Shown: one piece after another, positions 6,016-12,257 of the stretch
Numbering within the stretch: position 1 is the stretch's first letter
How the letters are laid out: each line of letters begins with the position of its first letter
IMG/VR virus record: IMGVR_UViG_3300009432_000026
Coordinates: 1 to 32,393 of that record
Strand: one strand, 5' to 3'
Origin: a virus
Length of the DNA stretch: 32,393 nt
The notes under the pieces: model-generated
What the model saw: only the letters and a program-made list of their open reading frames with translations
The model's database searches: none
Told to the model about the DNA's origin: nothing
Program-made: the position numbers and the translations under genes

Positions 6016-6512
6016 ACTAATCCTTTAATATAATTGCGGTAATCTACATCTTTTATATCAGCAAGATTGGCTAAGTTTGATTGAATAGACTTAACCCAAG
6101 CTAAGTCATCTTCATTTGGCTCACGCGGGCTTGCCGCATTACCGTCATCATCTGCACTTGGAATACCCGCTGCTGCCTGTAAACTATAACGTCTACAATA
6201 TGTAATAGCTGAACCAGCACCCTGAGCATCTTGTTTGGTTAACTGTACAGTAAAAGAACTTGATATCCACTCACCGGAATTATGCATTAGAATGGTTTCC
6301 ACACCCACTCTGCCACCATCTTCAATAGGGAATTGAATATAACTCAAGCCGTTATTGGAGAATGGCCCTTTTACCGCGTTAACTACTGACCCTAGATCAG
6401 CATATTTAGACTTAAAGAATGGGTTTTTAGCCCCTTTACTAGCGCCGCCCATTTCAGATTGCGCCACGTTCATAGCTATTGCTAAGCTTTTAATTGATGC
6501 TGATTTATTCAT
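6012..6512 (-). CDS. Erf-family single-strand annealing protein
   Basis: 166 residues, similar in layout to the P22 Erf core. Family features: MNVAQSEMGGASKGAKNPFF at the start, FKSKYADLGSVVNAVKGP, NNGLSYIQFP, VGVETILMHNSGEW and AITYCRRYSLQAAAGIP with the DDDGNAA that follows. Erf anneals complementary strands and works with the downstream exonuclease. At 166 residues it is a little shorter than P22 Erf (about 204), lacking most of the C-terminal tail. Its start overlaps the end of the 47-residue gene upstream. Confidence 0.92.
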   Translation of the reverse strand: MNKSASIKSLAIAMNVAQSEMGGASKGAKNPFFKSKYADLGSVVNAVKGPFSNNGLSYIQFPIEDGGRVGVETILMHNSGEWISSSFTVQLTKQDAQGAGSAITYCRRYSLQAAAGIPSADDDGNAASPREPNEDDLAWVKSIQSNLANLADIKDVDYRNYIKGLV

Positions 6513-6648
6513 TTAATCCACCTGCTACCTTTTCTTCATGCTCGTATTGAAATTTATGTAAAGCGTGTAAAATTTCGTTGATGTCACTTGTAACTAAATC
6601 TTCAATTACAATTTCGTCATGTTTAATTTTAAGCGTTAGTTCAACCAT
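6505..6648 (-). CDS. Hypothetical 47-residue protein, first gene of the recombination operon
   Basis: Starts at ATG 6648 with an excellent AAGGAG eight bases upstream, and overlaps the Erf-like gene start by eight bases. Acidic, mixed strand-helix (MVELTLKIKHDEIVIEDL, then INEILHALHKFQYEHEEK). No recognised family. As leader gene it may mainly serve translational coupling, or be a small accessory of the annealing complex. Confidence 0.65.
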   Translation of the reverse strand: MVELTLKIKHDEIVIEDLVTSDINEILHALHKFQYEHEEKVAGGLNE

Positions 6649-6711
6649 AATATTCTCCTTGGTTATTAAGACGTTTCTTAACCTCGAAGTAACCTTATCA
6701 ACTTAAAAATA

Positions 6712-6755
6712 AATTTGCAACAAGTTTTAGTTGATTGTTATTAATTAATTTGCAA
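6712..6755. promoter_or_regulatory. Twin AATTTGCAA sites, candidate operator for the Arc-like protein
   Basis: AATTTGCAA occurs at 6712-6720 and again at 6747-6755, 35 bases apart, in the divergent region between the recombination and replication operons. The second copy overlaps the -10 box of the rightward promoter. A similar TTTGCAA occurs at 11181-11187, upstream of the other rightward operon. Ribbon-helix-helix repressors of the Arc/Mnt type bind such half sites, so this is a natural candidate operator. Confidence 0.4.
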
Positions 6756-6759
6756 TAAT
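6731..6759 (+). promoter_or_regulatory. Rightward early promoter
   Basis: TTGATT (6731-6736), 17-base spacer, AATAAT (6754-6759); the ATG of the Arc-like gene is 28 bases further on. Good sigma70 match, and the -10 overlaps a candidate operator. Confidence 0.6.
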
Positions 6760-6787
6760 GATTTTGAACTTAACTAAGGGGTAATTT

Positions 6788-6937
6788 ATGAATAATAAAA
6801 TCAGAGGCTCATTTCAAATGAGTGAATCAACAAAAAAAGCAATTGCATTAACTGCAAAAGAAGAAGGTAGAACTTGGAATAATATGCTTGAGCAATTATG
6901 CATTAGAGCTATTAAATCCAATTTAAAGCACGTATAA
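6788..6937 (+). CDS. Arc-like ribbon-helix-helix regulator
   Basis: 49 residues with AAGGGG before the ATG. The pattern is that of Arc/MetJ-type regulators: an N-terminal strand KIRGSFQMS, then helix A (ESTKKAIALTAKEEG), a turn RTWNN and helix B (MLEQLCIRAIKS). Such proteins bind DNA as dimers of dimers through the strand. Located between its own promoter and a terminator, at the divergence of the recombination and replication operons, it probably autoregulates and controls both. It has no partner antirepressor in the window. Confidence 0.8.
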   Translation: MNNKIRGSFQMSESTKKAIALTAKEEGRTWNNMLEQLCIRAIKSNLKHV

Positions 6938-6940
6938 AAA

Positions 6941-6968
6941 AACCGCTGATATGAGTAGCGGCTTTTTG
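6941..6968 (+). terminator. Terminator after the Arc-like gene
   Basis: CCGCT (6943-6947) pairs with AGCGG (6957-6961) and is followed by CTTTTTG. It lies between the Arc-like gene and the O-like replication gene, so replication genes would need read-through, antitermination or leaky termination. Confidence 0.75.
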
Positions 6969-6991
6969 ATTACAATACAGGGGTATTATAT

Positions 6992-7744
6992 ATGAAAGCA
7001 AATAAGAAGTCTTTTTTAATACATATTGATAGTTTAGATATACTTGATGATTTAACAAATGGTCAGGCAGGTGTTTTATTTAAAGCAATAAAAGCATATC
7101 AACATGAAGAAGAATATAATTTAGATAGTATAGTAAAAATAGCTTTTTCACCGTTTAAAAATCAGTTTTTACGTGATGATGAAAAGTATGTTAAAACTTG
7201 TGAAAGGCGCGCCATTGCTGGCTCTAAAGGAGGTAAGCAAAAGGTAGCAAATGCTAGCAATAGTAAGCAAGAGTTAGCAAACGTAGCAGATAATAAGAAT
7301 AAGAATAAGAATAAAACAAAGAATAATAAAGAAGTAACTAAAGACACTCGGTTTAAACCACCGAGTGATATTGAGACAATTGATTATTTTGTTAGTAAGG
7401 GTTCTGACCCGGGTGAGGCAGAAAGATTTTGGTTATTTTACGATTCTAAAAACTGGTTGGTTGGTAAGAGTAAAATGAAAAAGTGGCAGTCAGCGGCTAG
7501 TGGATGGATTAAAAGAAAGGGAGAATGTAATGGACAAGTCAATGCAAACAATGCGGGCACTGGTAAAAAACTATCAGCATACGAACGAGCAAAAGCCGCC
7601 AACGCAGAGTATAGATCGGACGAACCCAATGAACGCGAAATGGGTTTGGGAGCAAATGACGGATATCTGGGGCGAACAGTGGATGAGGGAACGAGGGGAG
7701 CAACCATCGACCTTATGGATAATGGAACTTTCGTTGATTACTAA
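6992..7744 (+). CDS. Phage replication initiation protein, O-like
   Basis: 250 residues. The N-terminal part (LIHIDSLDILDDLTNGQAG, LFKAIKAYQ, AFSPFKNQFLRDDEKYVKTCERR) is the DUF6291-type domain common at the start of phage replication initiators. A Lys/Asn linker (NKNKNKNKTKNNKE) follows, then FWLFYDSKNWLVGKSKMKKW and AASGWIKR, the pattern of the origin-binding or primosome region in O-like proteins. The last 71 residues, ending GTFVDY, are encoded in DNA that also codes for the start of the P-like gene in the +1 frame. The protein would bind the origin and recruit the helicase loader encoded next. Confidence 0.8.
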   Translation: MKANKKSFLIHIDSLDILDDLTNGQAGVLFKAIKAYQHEEEYNLDSIVKIAFSPFKNQFLRDDEKYVKTCERRAIAGSKGGKQKVANASNSKQELANVADNKNKNKNKTKNNKEVTKDTRFKPPSDIETIDYFVSKGSDPGEAERFWLFYDSKNWLVGKSKMKKWQSAASGWIKRKGECNGQVNANNAGTGKKLSAYERAKAANAEYRSDEPNEREMGLGANDGYLGRTVDEGTRGATIDLMDNGTFVDY

Positions 7745-8153
7745 CCAACATTTAAAAAGAGGCGTAGGACGCGTTTTAAGCGACCGATTAGCTTGGCCTC
7801 CGTCATTGCCTCAGTTCTTGAGTTTGTGCCTTGATTTCGATACTACAGACGCTTTTAAGCGCATGATTGACGGTGTAGCTGCTAAAGATGATGTTGAATA
7901 CTACACAAGAGCAGATGTTAGCTTTCGATGTAAAAGACAATTACCAGAAGATAAAGCGCGTAATTTGTTTGATAAAGTATTTAAAAGAAAATTAGATTTA
8001 AAGCGTCAGGGTAAGTTGCCGCCAAGGGACCAAAAGTTGCTTAGTTGTAAGTCGGTGGTTACTGAAACTGATAAAGCAATTACTGATCGCGGCAATGGTG
8101 GAAGTAAAATTGAAATAAGAATGGCCAACATAATTAAAAACAAAAAAAATTAA
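7530..8153 (+). CDS. Helicase loader, lambda P-like
   Basis: 207 residues from the chosen ATG at 7530, which has AAAGGGAG upstream; an earlier in-frame start at 7500 has no such site. The core WVWEQMTDIWGEQWMRERGE, then WIMELSLITNQHLKRGVGRV and WPPSLPQFLSLCLDF, is the typical lambda P-like pattern. Lambda P carries host DnaB helicase to the origin complex. The first 215 bases overlap the O-like gene in another frame, and the overlap includes part of the conserved core, so both frames seem to be under selection. Confidence 0.85.
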   Translation: MDKSMQTMRALVKNYQHTNEQKPPTQSIDRTNPMNAKWVWEQMTDIWGEQWMRERGEQPSTLWIMELSLITNQHLKRGVGRVLSDRLAWPPSLPQFLSLCLDFDTTDAFKRMIDGVAAKDDVEYYTRADVSFRCKRQLPEDKARNLFDKVFKRKLDLKRQGKLPPRDQKLLSCKSVVTETDKAITDRGNGGSKIEIRMANIIKNKKN

Positions 8154-8165
8154 AAGAGGTTGCTA

Positions 8166-8615
8166 ATGAGTGATTTTAAATTAACACTTACAACAATTGA
8201 TGATTGCACAAAACGCATAAAAGCTTTATTTGTTAGTGACCCGGCAAGTAAGTTTAGAGTAAAAATCATCAAGTGGTCTAGTAAGAGAAGTGTATCAATT
8301 AACAGGCAACAGCACTTATTTTATAATCAGATCGCAAAATGGTACGGTGATAGAACACCGTTATCAGTTAAGACGGAATGCAAGGCGGTTTTTGGTATAC
8401 CAATTTTATTAAACAGTGAAATTCACGGTGATAATTTTGAGTTCATACTCCATGAATTAAAATATTACAATAAAAATTATGAAGATAAAATGCGCTTAAT
8501 ACAATGCTTAAGTGTTACGTCAGAATTCAACACTGCTGAGTCAAAAGAATATACCGACCAGATGATATATTTTTTTAATGACATTGGCATACCGTTACAG
8601 TATCAGGATAATTAA
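8166..8615 (+). CDS. ninB: NinB-like recombination protein
   Basis: 149 residues from ATG 8166 (AAGAGG six bases upstream); a TTG six bases earlier is in frame but less likely. It shows NinB family features: VKIIKWSSKRSVSINRQQH, LFYNQIAKWYGD and VKTECKAVFGIPILL. NinB (Orf) of lambda is a DNA-binding recombination mediator acting in place of RecFOR in the Red pathway. It lies between the P-like and NinG-like genes as in lambdoid phages, although these early genes run opposite to the recombination operon at 4522-6648. Confidence 0.78.
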   Translation: MSDFKLTLTTIDDCTKRIKALFVSDPASKFRVKIIKWSSKRSVSINRQQHLFYNQIAKWYGDRTPLSVKTECKAVFGIPILLNSEIHGDNFEFILHELKYYNKNYEDKMRLIQCLSVTSEFNTAESKEYTDQMIYFFNDIGIPLQYQDN

Positions 8616-8629
8616 CCGGGGTTTTAATT

Positions 8630-9220
8630 ATGTCAAACAGTAAAAGAAAATGTAAAAAATGTGGTAATCATGTCCGGGAATACGTTGTAATTAATAACAT
8701 GGCCTTTTGTACATTTGAAGCTGCTGTAAAGTATGCCAGTGCAAACAAAGCCAAAGGCGCAAAAATAAAGCAAAAAGAACAAAAGAAAAAAGATGTTATT
8801 AGAAAGAAAGAATTGATGACCCGTACTGAATGGTACACCAAATTGAAAACTTACATACACCGTTACATTGTTCACGTTAGAGATAAAGATAAAGGTTGCT
8901 ATACGTGCGGAAAAACAAGCACTGGCGTAAAATATGATGCTGGCCATAGACACCATGCCGGAAGGGGTGGTGGTGATAGACGCAGATTTATACCAGAAAA
9001 CATACACAAGCAATGCTCAGTAAATTGCAATCAACATGGCTCTGGGATGCCTGTTGAATATGATAAAGCGTTAAACAAAGAATATGGTGAAGGGTTTGCT
9101 GAGCATTTATCGTGTGTCGCTAATTACCCCACGTTAAAGGAGTTATTTCCGACACATTATGATATTGAACTAGAGATAAAAAGGTACAAGAAACTTTTAA
9201 AGGAAGGTGATATTAAATAA
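8630..9220 (+). CDS. ninG: NinG-like (Rap) Holliday-junction endonuclease
   Basis: 196 residues. Lambda NinG (Rap) is a structure-specific nuclease that cuts branched recombination intermediates. Visible features: a first CKKCG zinc pair (about residues 8-12), basic coiled region with KEQKKKDVIRKKEL, TRTEWYTKLKTYIHRYI, then CYTCGK and the metal-binding DAGHRHHAGRGG, INHK-like PENIHKQCSVNCNQH, and LKELFPTHYDIELE at the end. These match the family in order and length. It forms an operon with ninB and replication genes. Confidence 0.93.
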   Translation: MSNSKRKCKKCGNHVREYVVINNMAFCTFEAAVKYASANKAKGAKIKQKEQKKKDVIRKKELMTRTEWYTKLKTYIHRYIVHVRDKDKGCYTCGKTSTGVKYDAGHRHHAGRGGGDRRRFIPENIHKQCSVNCNQHGSGMPVEYDKALNKEYGEGFAEHLSCVANYPTLKELFPTHYDIELEIKRYKKLLKEGDIK

Positions 9221-9308
9221 AAAAAACAAATTAACTCCATTAAGTAGTTGTTGGAGCTAGCAAAATAAATTAATATAAAATTAGTTAACTTTTCAAAAGG
9301 ATTTTAAA

Positions 9309-10505
9309 ATGAACAAAGTAAATTCAATTACAGAAGAAATTTATAATCTTGGAACGGATAAACAAAAAGCGATTGTTAATGCTGTCCGGGAGACTGGAAC
9401 CTATAAGTTAGCTGCTGAAAAAGTGGGCTTAGGTAACGCCTCTACAGCGGCTAGATATATATCACAGCTATTAAAAAAAGCGGCCAAGCATCACGGATTA
9501 GTTAAAGGTCTACCTATGATGCCATTAGCTGAGGGTAATGTACTCGGCAAAGTAACAACAACTATTGAAAAAGACGGATCAATTGGTCGTGTTTGGTATC
9601 GTCAGAATAGTGAATACCAGTCACTAATGGAGGCGCTAGAAGATACTGCAAATATCCTTGATATTAAAGCACCTAAAATAAAAAGCCCACGACTTACCAA
9701 TTCAGATCTTCTTTCTGTTTATAATATTGGTGACATGCACTTTGCAATGCACGCATGGCACGAGGAAACTGGAACAGACTTCAACCTTAAAATAGCAACA
9801 CATGATTTATTATTAGCGATGTCAGATTTGATTGGTCGCGCTGTAAATTCTGAGACTGCAATTATATTAAATCTCGGTGATGCGATACATTTCCACGATG
9901 ACACACATCAAACAAAAGGCCACGGCAATCCACTTGATGCCGATGGTCGAGTTGATAAGGCATTCAGAGTAACTTGTTTAGTAATGAATAAGTTGGTTGA
10001 AATGGCATTACAAAAACATAAAAAAGTAATCGTTAGAAATGTACGCGGAAACCATGATGAAGAGTTAGCTATGGCTTTGAGATATCAAATGGATGCGTAT
10101 TGGCGCAACGAGAAGCGCGTTAGTATTGAAATGTCACCCGCTGACACTTGGTTTTATGAATTTGGCAAAGTCATGTTGATGGCAACTCACGGCCACATGC
10201 TAGCGCCCATTAAAATGATACCGTATATGTCAGCAAGGATGCCGGAAATGTGGGGTCGCTGTAAATTAAGACGGGCGCTTCACGGACACTTCCATTCTAA
10301 GTCTATTATCGAATCATTAGGCGGCAAAACAGAATGCTTTAGTAACCTAGCACCAAATGATGCTTGGCATGAATCAAAAGGCTATCGCAGTGAATTAGAA
10401 TGCGTTTGTGTTATGTATCATAAATGTGGCAAAGAGATTGGCCGACAAAATTATATGTTACACCATGACGAAGTTGGCTCTGACGATGTTAAAGGAGTTA
10501 ATTAA
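9309..10505 (+). CDS. Calcineurin-like metallophosphoesterase with N-terminal HTH
   Basis: 398 residues. The metallophosphoesterase signature is complete: GDMH (141-144), GD (190-191), GNHDE (247-251), THGH (293-296) and GHFH (326-329). The first 60 residues (AIVNAVRETGTYKLAAEKVG, STAARYISQLLKKA) look like a helix-turn-helix, joined by a linker. Phages carry similar enzymes among early genes; substrates are not known, and DNA, nucleotide or phosphoprotein cleavage all fit the fold. An 88-base gap with no clear promoter separates it from ninG. It has AAAGGA before the ATG. Confidence 0.88.
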   Translation: MNKVNSITEEIYNLGTDKQKAIVNAVRETGTYKLAAEKVGLGNASTAARYISQLLKKAAKHHGLVKGLPMMPLAEGNVLGKVTTTIEKDGSIGRVWYRQNSEYQSLMEALEDTANILDIKAPKIKSPRLTNSDLLSVYNIGDMHFAMHAWHEETGTDFNLKIATHDLLLAMSDLIGRAVNSETAIILNLGDAIHFHDDTHQTKGHGNPLDADGRVDKAFRVTCLVMNKLVEMALQKHKKVIVRNVRGNHDEELAMALRYQMDAYWRNEKRVSIEMSPADTWFYEFGKVMLMATHGHMLAPIKMIPYMSARMPEMWGRCKLRRALHGHFHSKSIIESLGGKTECFSNLAPNDAWHESKGYRSELECVCVMYHKCGKEIGRQNYMLHHDEVGSDDVKGVN

Positions 10506-10594
10506 TGAGTCATTATCACGGTGAACGAGAAAAAGATTTATACGACAGAAAAAGGGAAGAACAAGAAAAAAAGGATAAGGAAAAAGAAGAGTAA
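10505..10594 (+). CDS. 29-residue highly charged peptide
   Basis: Starts on the last base of the metallophosphoesterase stop (TAATG). MSHYHGEREKDLYD followed by Lys/Glu-rich KREEQEKKDKEKEE. Precedes a terminator. Translational coupling supports expression; no function can be assigned. Confidence 0.4.
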   Translation: MSHYHGEREKDLYDRKREEQEKKDKEKEE

Positions 10595-10601
10595 GGACAA
10601 T

Positions 10602-10626
10602 GGGGCAAATAAAAATAATTTGCCCC
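10602..10626. terminator. Bidirectional terminator between convergent operons
   Basis: Perfect 9-bp stem GGGGCAAAT (10602-10610) and ATTTGCCCC (10618-10626) with a 7-base A/T loop. It separates the rightward replication operon from the leftward holin genes. No long T-run, but the stem is strong. Confidence 0.7.
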
Positions 10627-10631
10627 ACCCT

Positions 10632-10733
10632 CTATTTCTTGCCTTTCTTTTTATCTACTTTCTTTTTGTCCACTTTCTTTTTAGCCGGTGGACGTCCGAC
10701 TTTTTTACCGTAACTACCTTTACCTGTTGGCAT
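10632..10733 (-). CDS. 33-residue Lys-rich protein
   Basis: Begins MPTGKGSYGKKVGRPPAKKK and continues with VDKKK repeats. Very short basic proteins starting MPTGxGxYGxxVGRPP are common in phage genomes, often among structural or lysis genes, so this looks like a real conserved gene despite its size. The Gly-Arg-Pro-Pro could bind DNA minor groove (AT-hook-like GRP). The start ATG at 10733 is four bases before the end of the holin gene. Confidence 0.65.
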   Translation of the reverse strand: MPTGKGSYGKKVGRPPAKKKVDKKKVDKKKGKK

Positions 10734-10736
10734 AAA

Positions 10737-11147
10737 TTACCCCTTGTTTTTAGCACCGATGTTTTCAGCAATACCCTTGCCGAAGTAGAATATAATTATT
10801 GTAACAGTAATCCATCCTATTTTGAACGCCTCACAAAGAGATATAACAGCGTTAATCATTATTGTAGTGTCAACGCTTAGCCAGTGGCCAACAACAGCGC
10901 TTATCAAGCATATAGCAAACGACAATAGGAACGTTATGCAAAACATCATAGCAATATACCGCCGCGCAAGATTCATACCTTGTGTAGCATTTAGCCATTT
11001 TAATTTATAATCAAGCGTCTTAAAATTTGCTTGGCTTTTTTCTTGCTCTGTAAATTGCTGCTCATCAATCCAATTGCCGACACCCTTTGCTGCCTCAAAT
11101 ACTTTACCCGGTTCTGAAGCAAATAAACCTTTAATAAATCCGAACAT
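10737..11147 (-). CDS. Holin-like membrane protein
   Basis: 136 residues: a polar N-terminus with amphipathic start MFGFIKGLFA, then membrane segments about 64-88 (YIAMMFCITFLLSFAICLIS) and about 97-122 (INAVISLC, then WITVTIIIFYFGKG). The layout resembles the GTA/3TM-type phage holin family, where a cytoplasmic WLNATQGMNLARRYI-like stretch leads into the first helix. A holin would open the inner membrane and release the cytoplasmic endolysin (3234-3590). It is 7 kb from the endolysin gene, which is unusual. Good GGAGG before the ATG; a perfect TATAAT lies 24 bases upstream (11176-11171) but without a good -35. Confidence 0.75.
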   Translation of the reverse strand: MFGFIKGLFASEPGKVFEAAKGVGNWIDEQQFTEQEKSQANFKTLDYKLKWLNATQGMNLARRYIAMMFCITFLLSFAICLISAVVGHWLSVDTTIMINAVISLCEAFKIGWITVTIIIFYFGKGIAENIGAKNKG

Positions 11148-11215
11148 AAAACCTCCTGACTAAAACCCTATTATAAACTATTTGCAATTAATTTAATATT
11201 TAACACAATTAGGTG

Positions 11216-11244
11216 TTGACGTTAGTACAAAATAGTATTAATAT
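11216..11244 (+). promoter_or_regulatory. Strong rightward sigma70 promoter
   Basis: TTGACG (11216-11221), exactly 17 bases, TAATAT (11239-11244). The first ATG of the operon is 33 bases downstream. It is the best sigma70 promoter in the window and should be active immediately after entry. Confidence 0.78.
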
Positions 11245-11276
11245 CACCTCATCAACAACGCATAAGGATTTAGAAA

Positions 11277-11366
11277 ATGTCAGATACTAAAAAAATGTTA
11301 CTCGTCGCCGGCTTGTTTATTCTTGCAAGCTGTATTGATTCTTTACTTTTAACAATAGGATTATAA
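11277..11366 (+). CDS. 29-residue membrane peptide
   Basis: First gene after the strong promoter, with AAGGA upstream. MSDTKK followed by a single hydrophobic segment MLLVAGLFILASCIDSLLL. It ends one base before the next ATG. The FILASC resembles a lipobox but is late for a signal peptide of this length; a small membrane protein made early in infection is the safest reading. Confidence 0.5.
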   Translation: MSDTKKMLLVAGLFILASCIDSLLLTIGL

Positions 11367-11367
11367 A

Positions 11368-11538
11368 ATGAAATTAAAAGATTATATTAAAGCTTGGCAT
11401 AGCGGCAACATCAGCGAATTTGCTAGGTTTTACAGTGTTAAACCAAATCAGGCGCAGCGTTGGATTGACCGAGGTTGCAAGGTTGAACATGATAAAGTCT
11501 GGTGTCCAGTTACAAAACATAAAAAGGTAAAATTATGA
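11368..11538 (+). CDS. Small HTH DNA-binding protein
   Basis: 56 residues. DYIKAWHSGNISEFARFYSV followed by KPNQAQRWIDRGCKV has the shape of a Cro/YdaS-like helix-turn-helix, with a short basic tail. Its stop overlaps the start of the methylase-like gene (ATGA). It may be a Cro-type early repressor; the operator is not evident, though TTTGCAA and the strong promoter lie upstream. Confidence 0.6.
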   Translation: MKLKDYIKAWHSGNISEFARFYSVKPNQAQRWIDRGCKVEHDKVWCPVTKHKKVKL

Positions 11539-12158
11539 AAATACTAGTAGCTTGTGAAGAATCCCAAGCGGTTACAATTGAACTACGTAAACTAGGCCAC
11601 GAGGCATATAGTAATGATTTAATTGAATGTAGCGGAGGTTATCCTGAGTGGCATATTCAAGAGGATAGTTTAAAAGTTATCAAAGAAAACAAATGGGATA
11701 TGATAATTATGCACCCACCCTGTACTGCAATGACTGTTTCAGGCAATAGCACTTATGGCACTTGCATGGATGGCACACCAAAAACCAAACATCACGAACG
11801 TATAGCGGCAGTTAAGTGGACGCAATCACTTTGGGATTTAGCAATTAGTGTTTGCGATAAGGTGGCAATGGAAAACCCAGTCGGCGTGCTTAATAGTCTT
11901 GGCAACTTCCCTAAACCACATTATATTCAACCATACCAATTTGGGCATAAAGAGCAGAAAAAAACAGGATTCTGGTTACATGGTTTAAAAGCATTAGAGG
12001 AAACTAATAACGTTTATGATGAAATGATGCTACTGTCAATTAAACAACGTCAACGTTTACACTATTTACCCCCAAGTAAAGAGCGCGCTAAATTAAGGAG
12101 CAAAACCTTTCCCGGTATTGCTCAGGCAATGGCAAAACAATGGAGTTTGAAATTATGA
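11535..12158 (+). CDS. C5-cytosine-methylase-like protein (small, motif I divergent)
   Basis: 207 residues. Contains MHPPCT (about 60-65), corresponding to the catalytic Pro-Cys motif IV of cytosine-C5 methyltransferases, and MENPVGVLN (about 116-124), corresponding to the ENV-type motif VI. The N-terminus KILVACEESQAVTIELRKLG, then HEAYSNDLI, is placed like motif I but lacks the FxGxGG glycine loop that binds S-adenosylmethionine. There is no room for a target recognition domain. Phage relatives are often annotated as DNA methylases. It may protect phage DNA, or be a non-methylating relative. Tightly coupled to genes on both sides by ATGA overlaps. Confidence 0.7.
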   Translation: MKILVACEESQAVTIELRKLGHEAYSNDLIECSGGYPEWHIQEDSLKVIKENKWDMIIMHPPCTAMTVSGNSTYGTCMDGTPKTKHHERIAAVKWTQSLWDLAISVCDKVAMENPVGVLNSLGNFPKPHYIQPYQFGHKEQKKTGFWLHGLKALEETNNVYDEMMLLSIKQRQRLHYLPPSKERAKLRSKTFPGIAQAMAKQWSLKL

Positions 12159-12256
12159 TTAAAATTATTAGAGCTATAAAATCTAAACCACATTGGCTGG
12201 TAGCCGTGGTTTTATTTTGTTTATTCGCTATCGAAATGTCGGTATGGAGGTATTAA
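12155..12256 (+). CDS. 33-residue membrane peptide
   Basis: ATGA overlap with the methylase-like stop. Basic N-terminus MIKIIRAIKSKPH then hydrophobic WLVAVVLFCLFAIEMSV. It ends two bases before the next start. One membrane helix with positive-inside orientation; function unknown. Confidence 0.5.
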   Translation: MIKIIRAIKSKPHWLVAVVLFCLFAIEMSVWRY

Positions 12257-12257
12257 A

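Noticed and set aside
6649-6787. Attachment site or integration module near the Arc-like gene
   Set aside because: No integrase, excisionase or recognisable att-like repeat in the window; twin sites here are better explained as operators.
10521-10880. Plus-strand open frame of 119 residues
   Set aside because: It runs through the 29-residue peptide, the terminator and, antisense, the 33-residue and holin genes; its sequence is low-complexity Lys then Phe-rich and looks like a shadow.
11148-11276. Possible tRNA or small RNA gene in this intergenic region
   Set aside because: No cloverleaf-like stems; the region is explained by a divergent promoter pair for the holin and the rightward operon.
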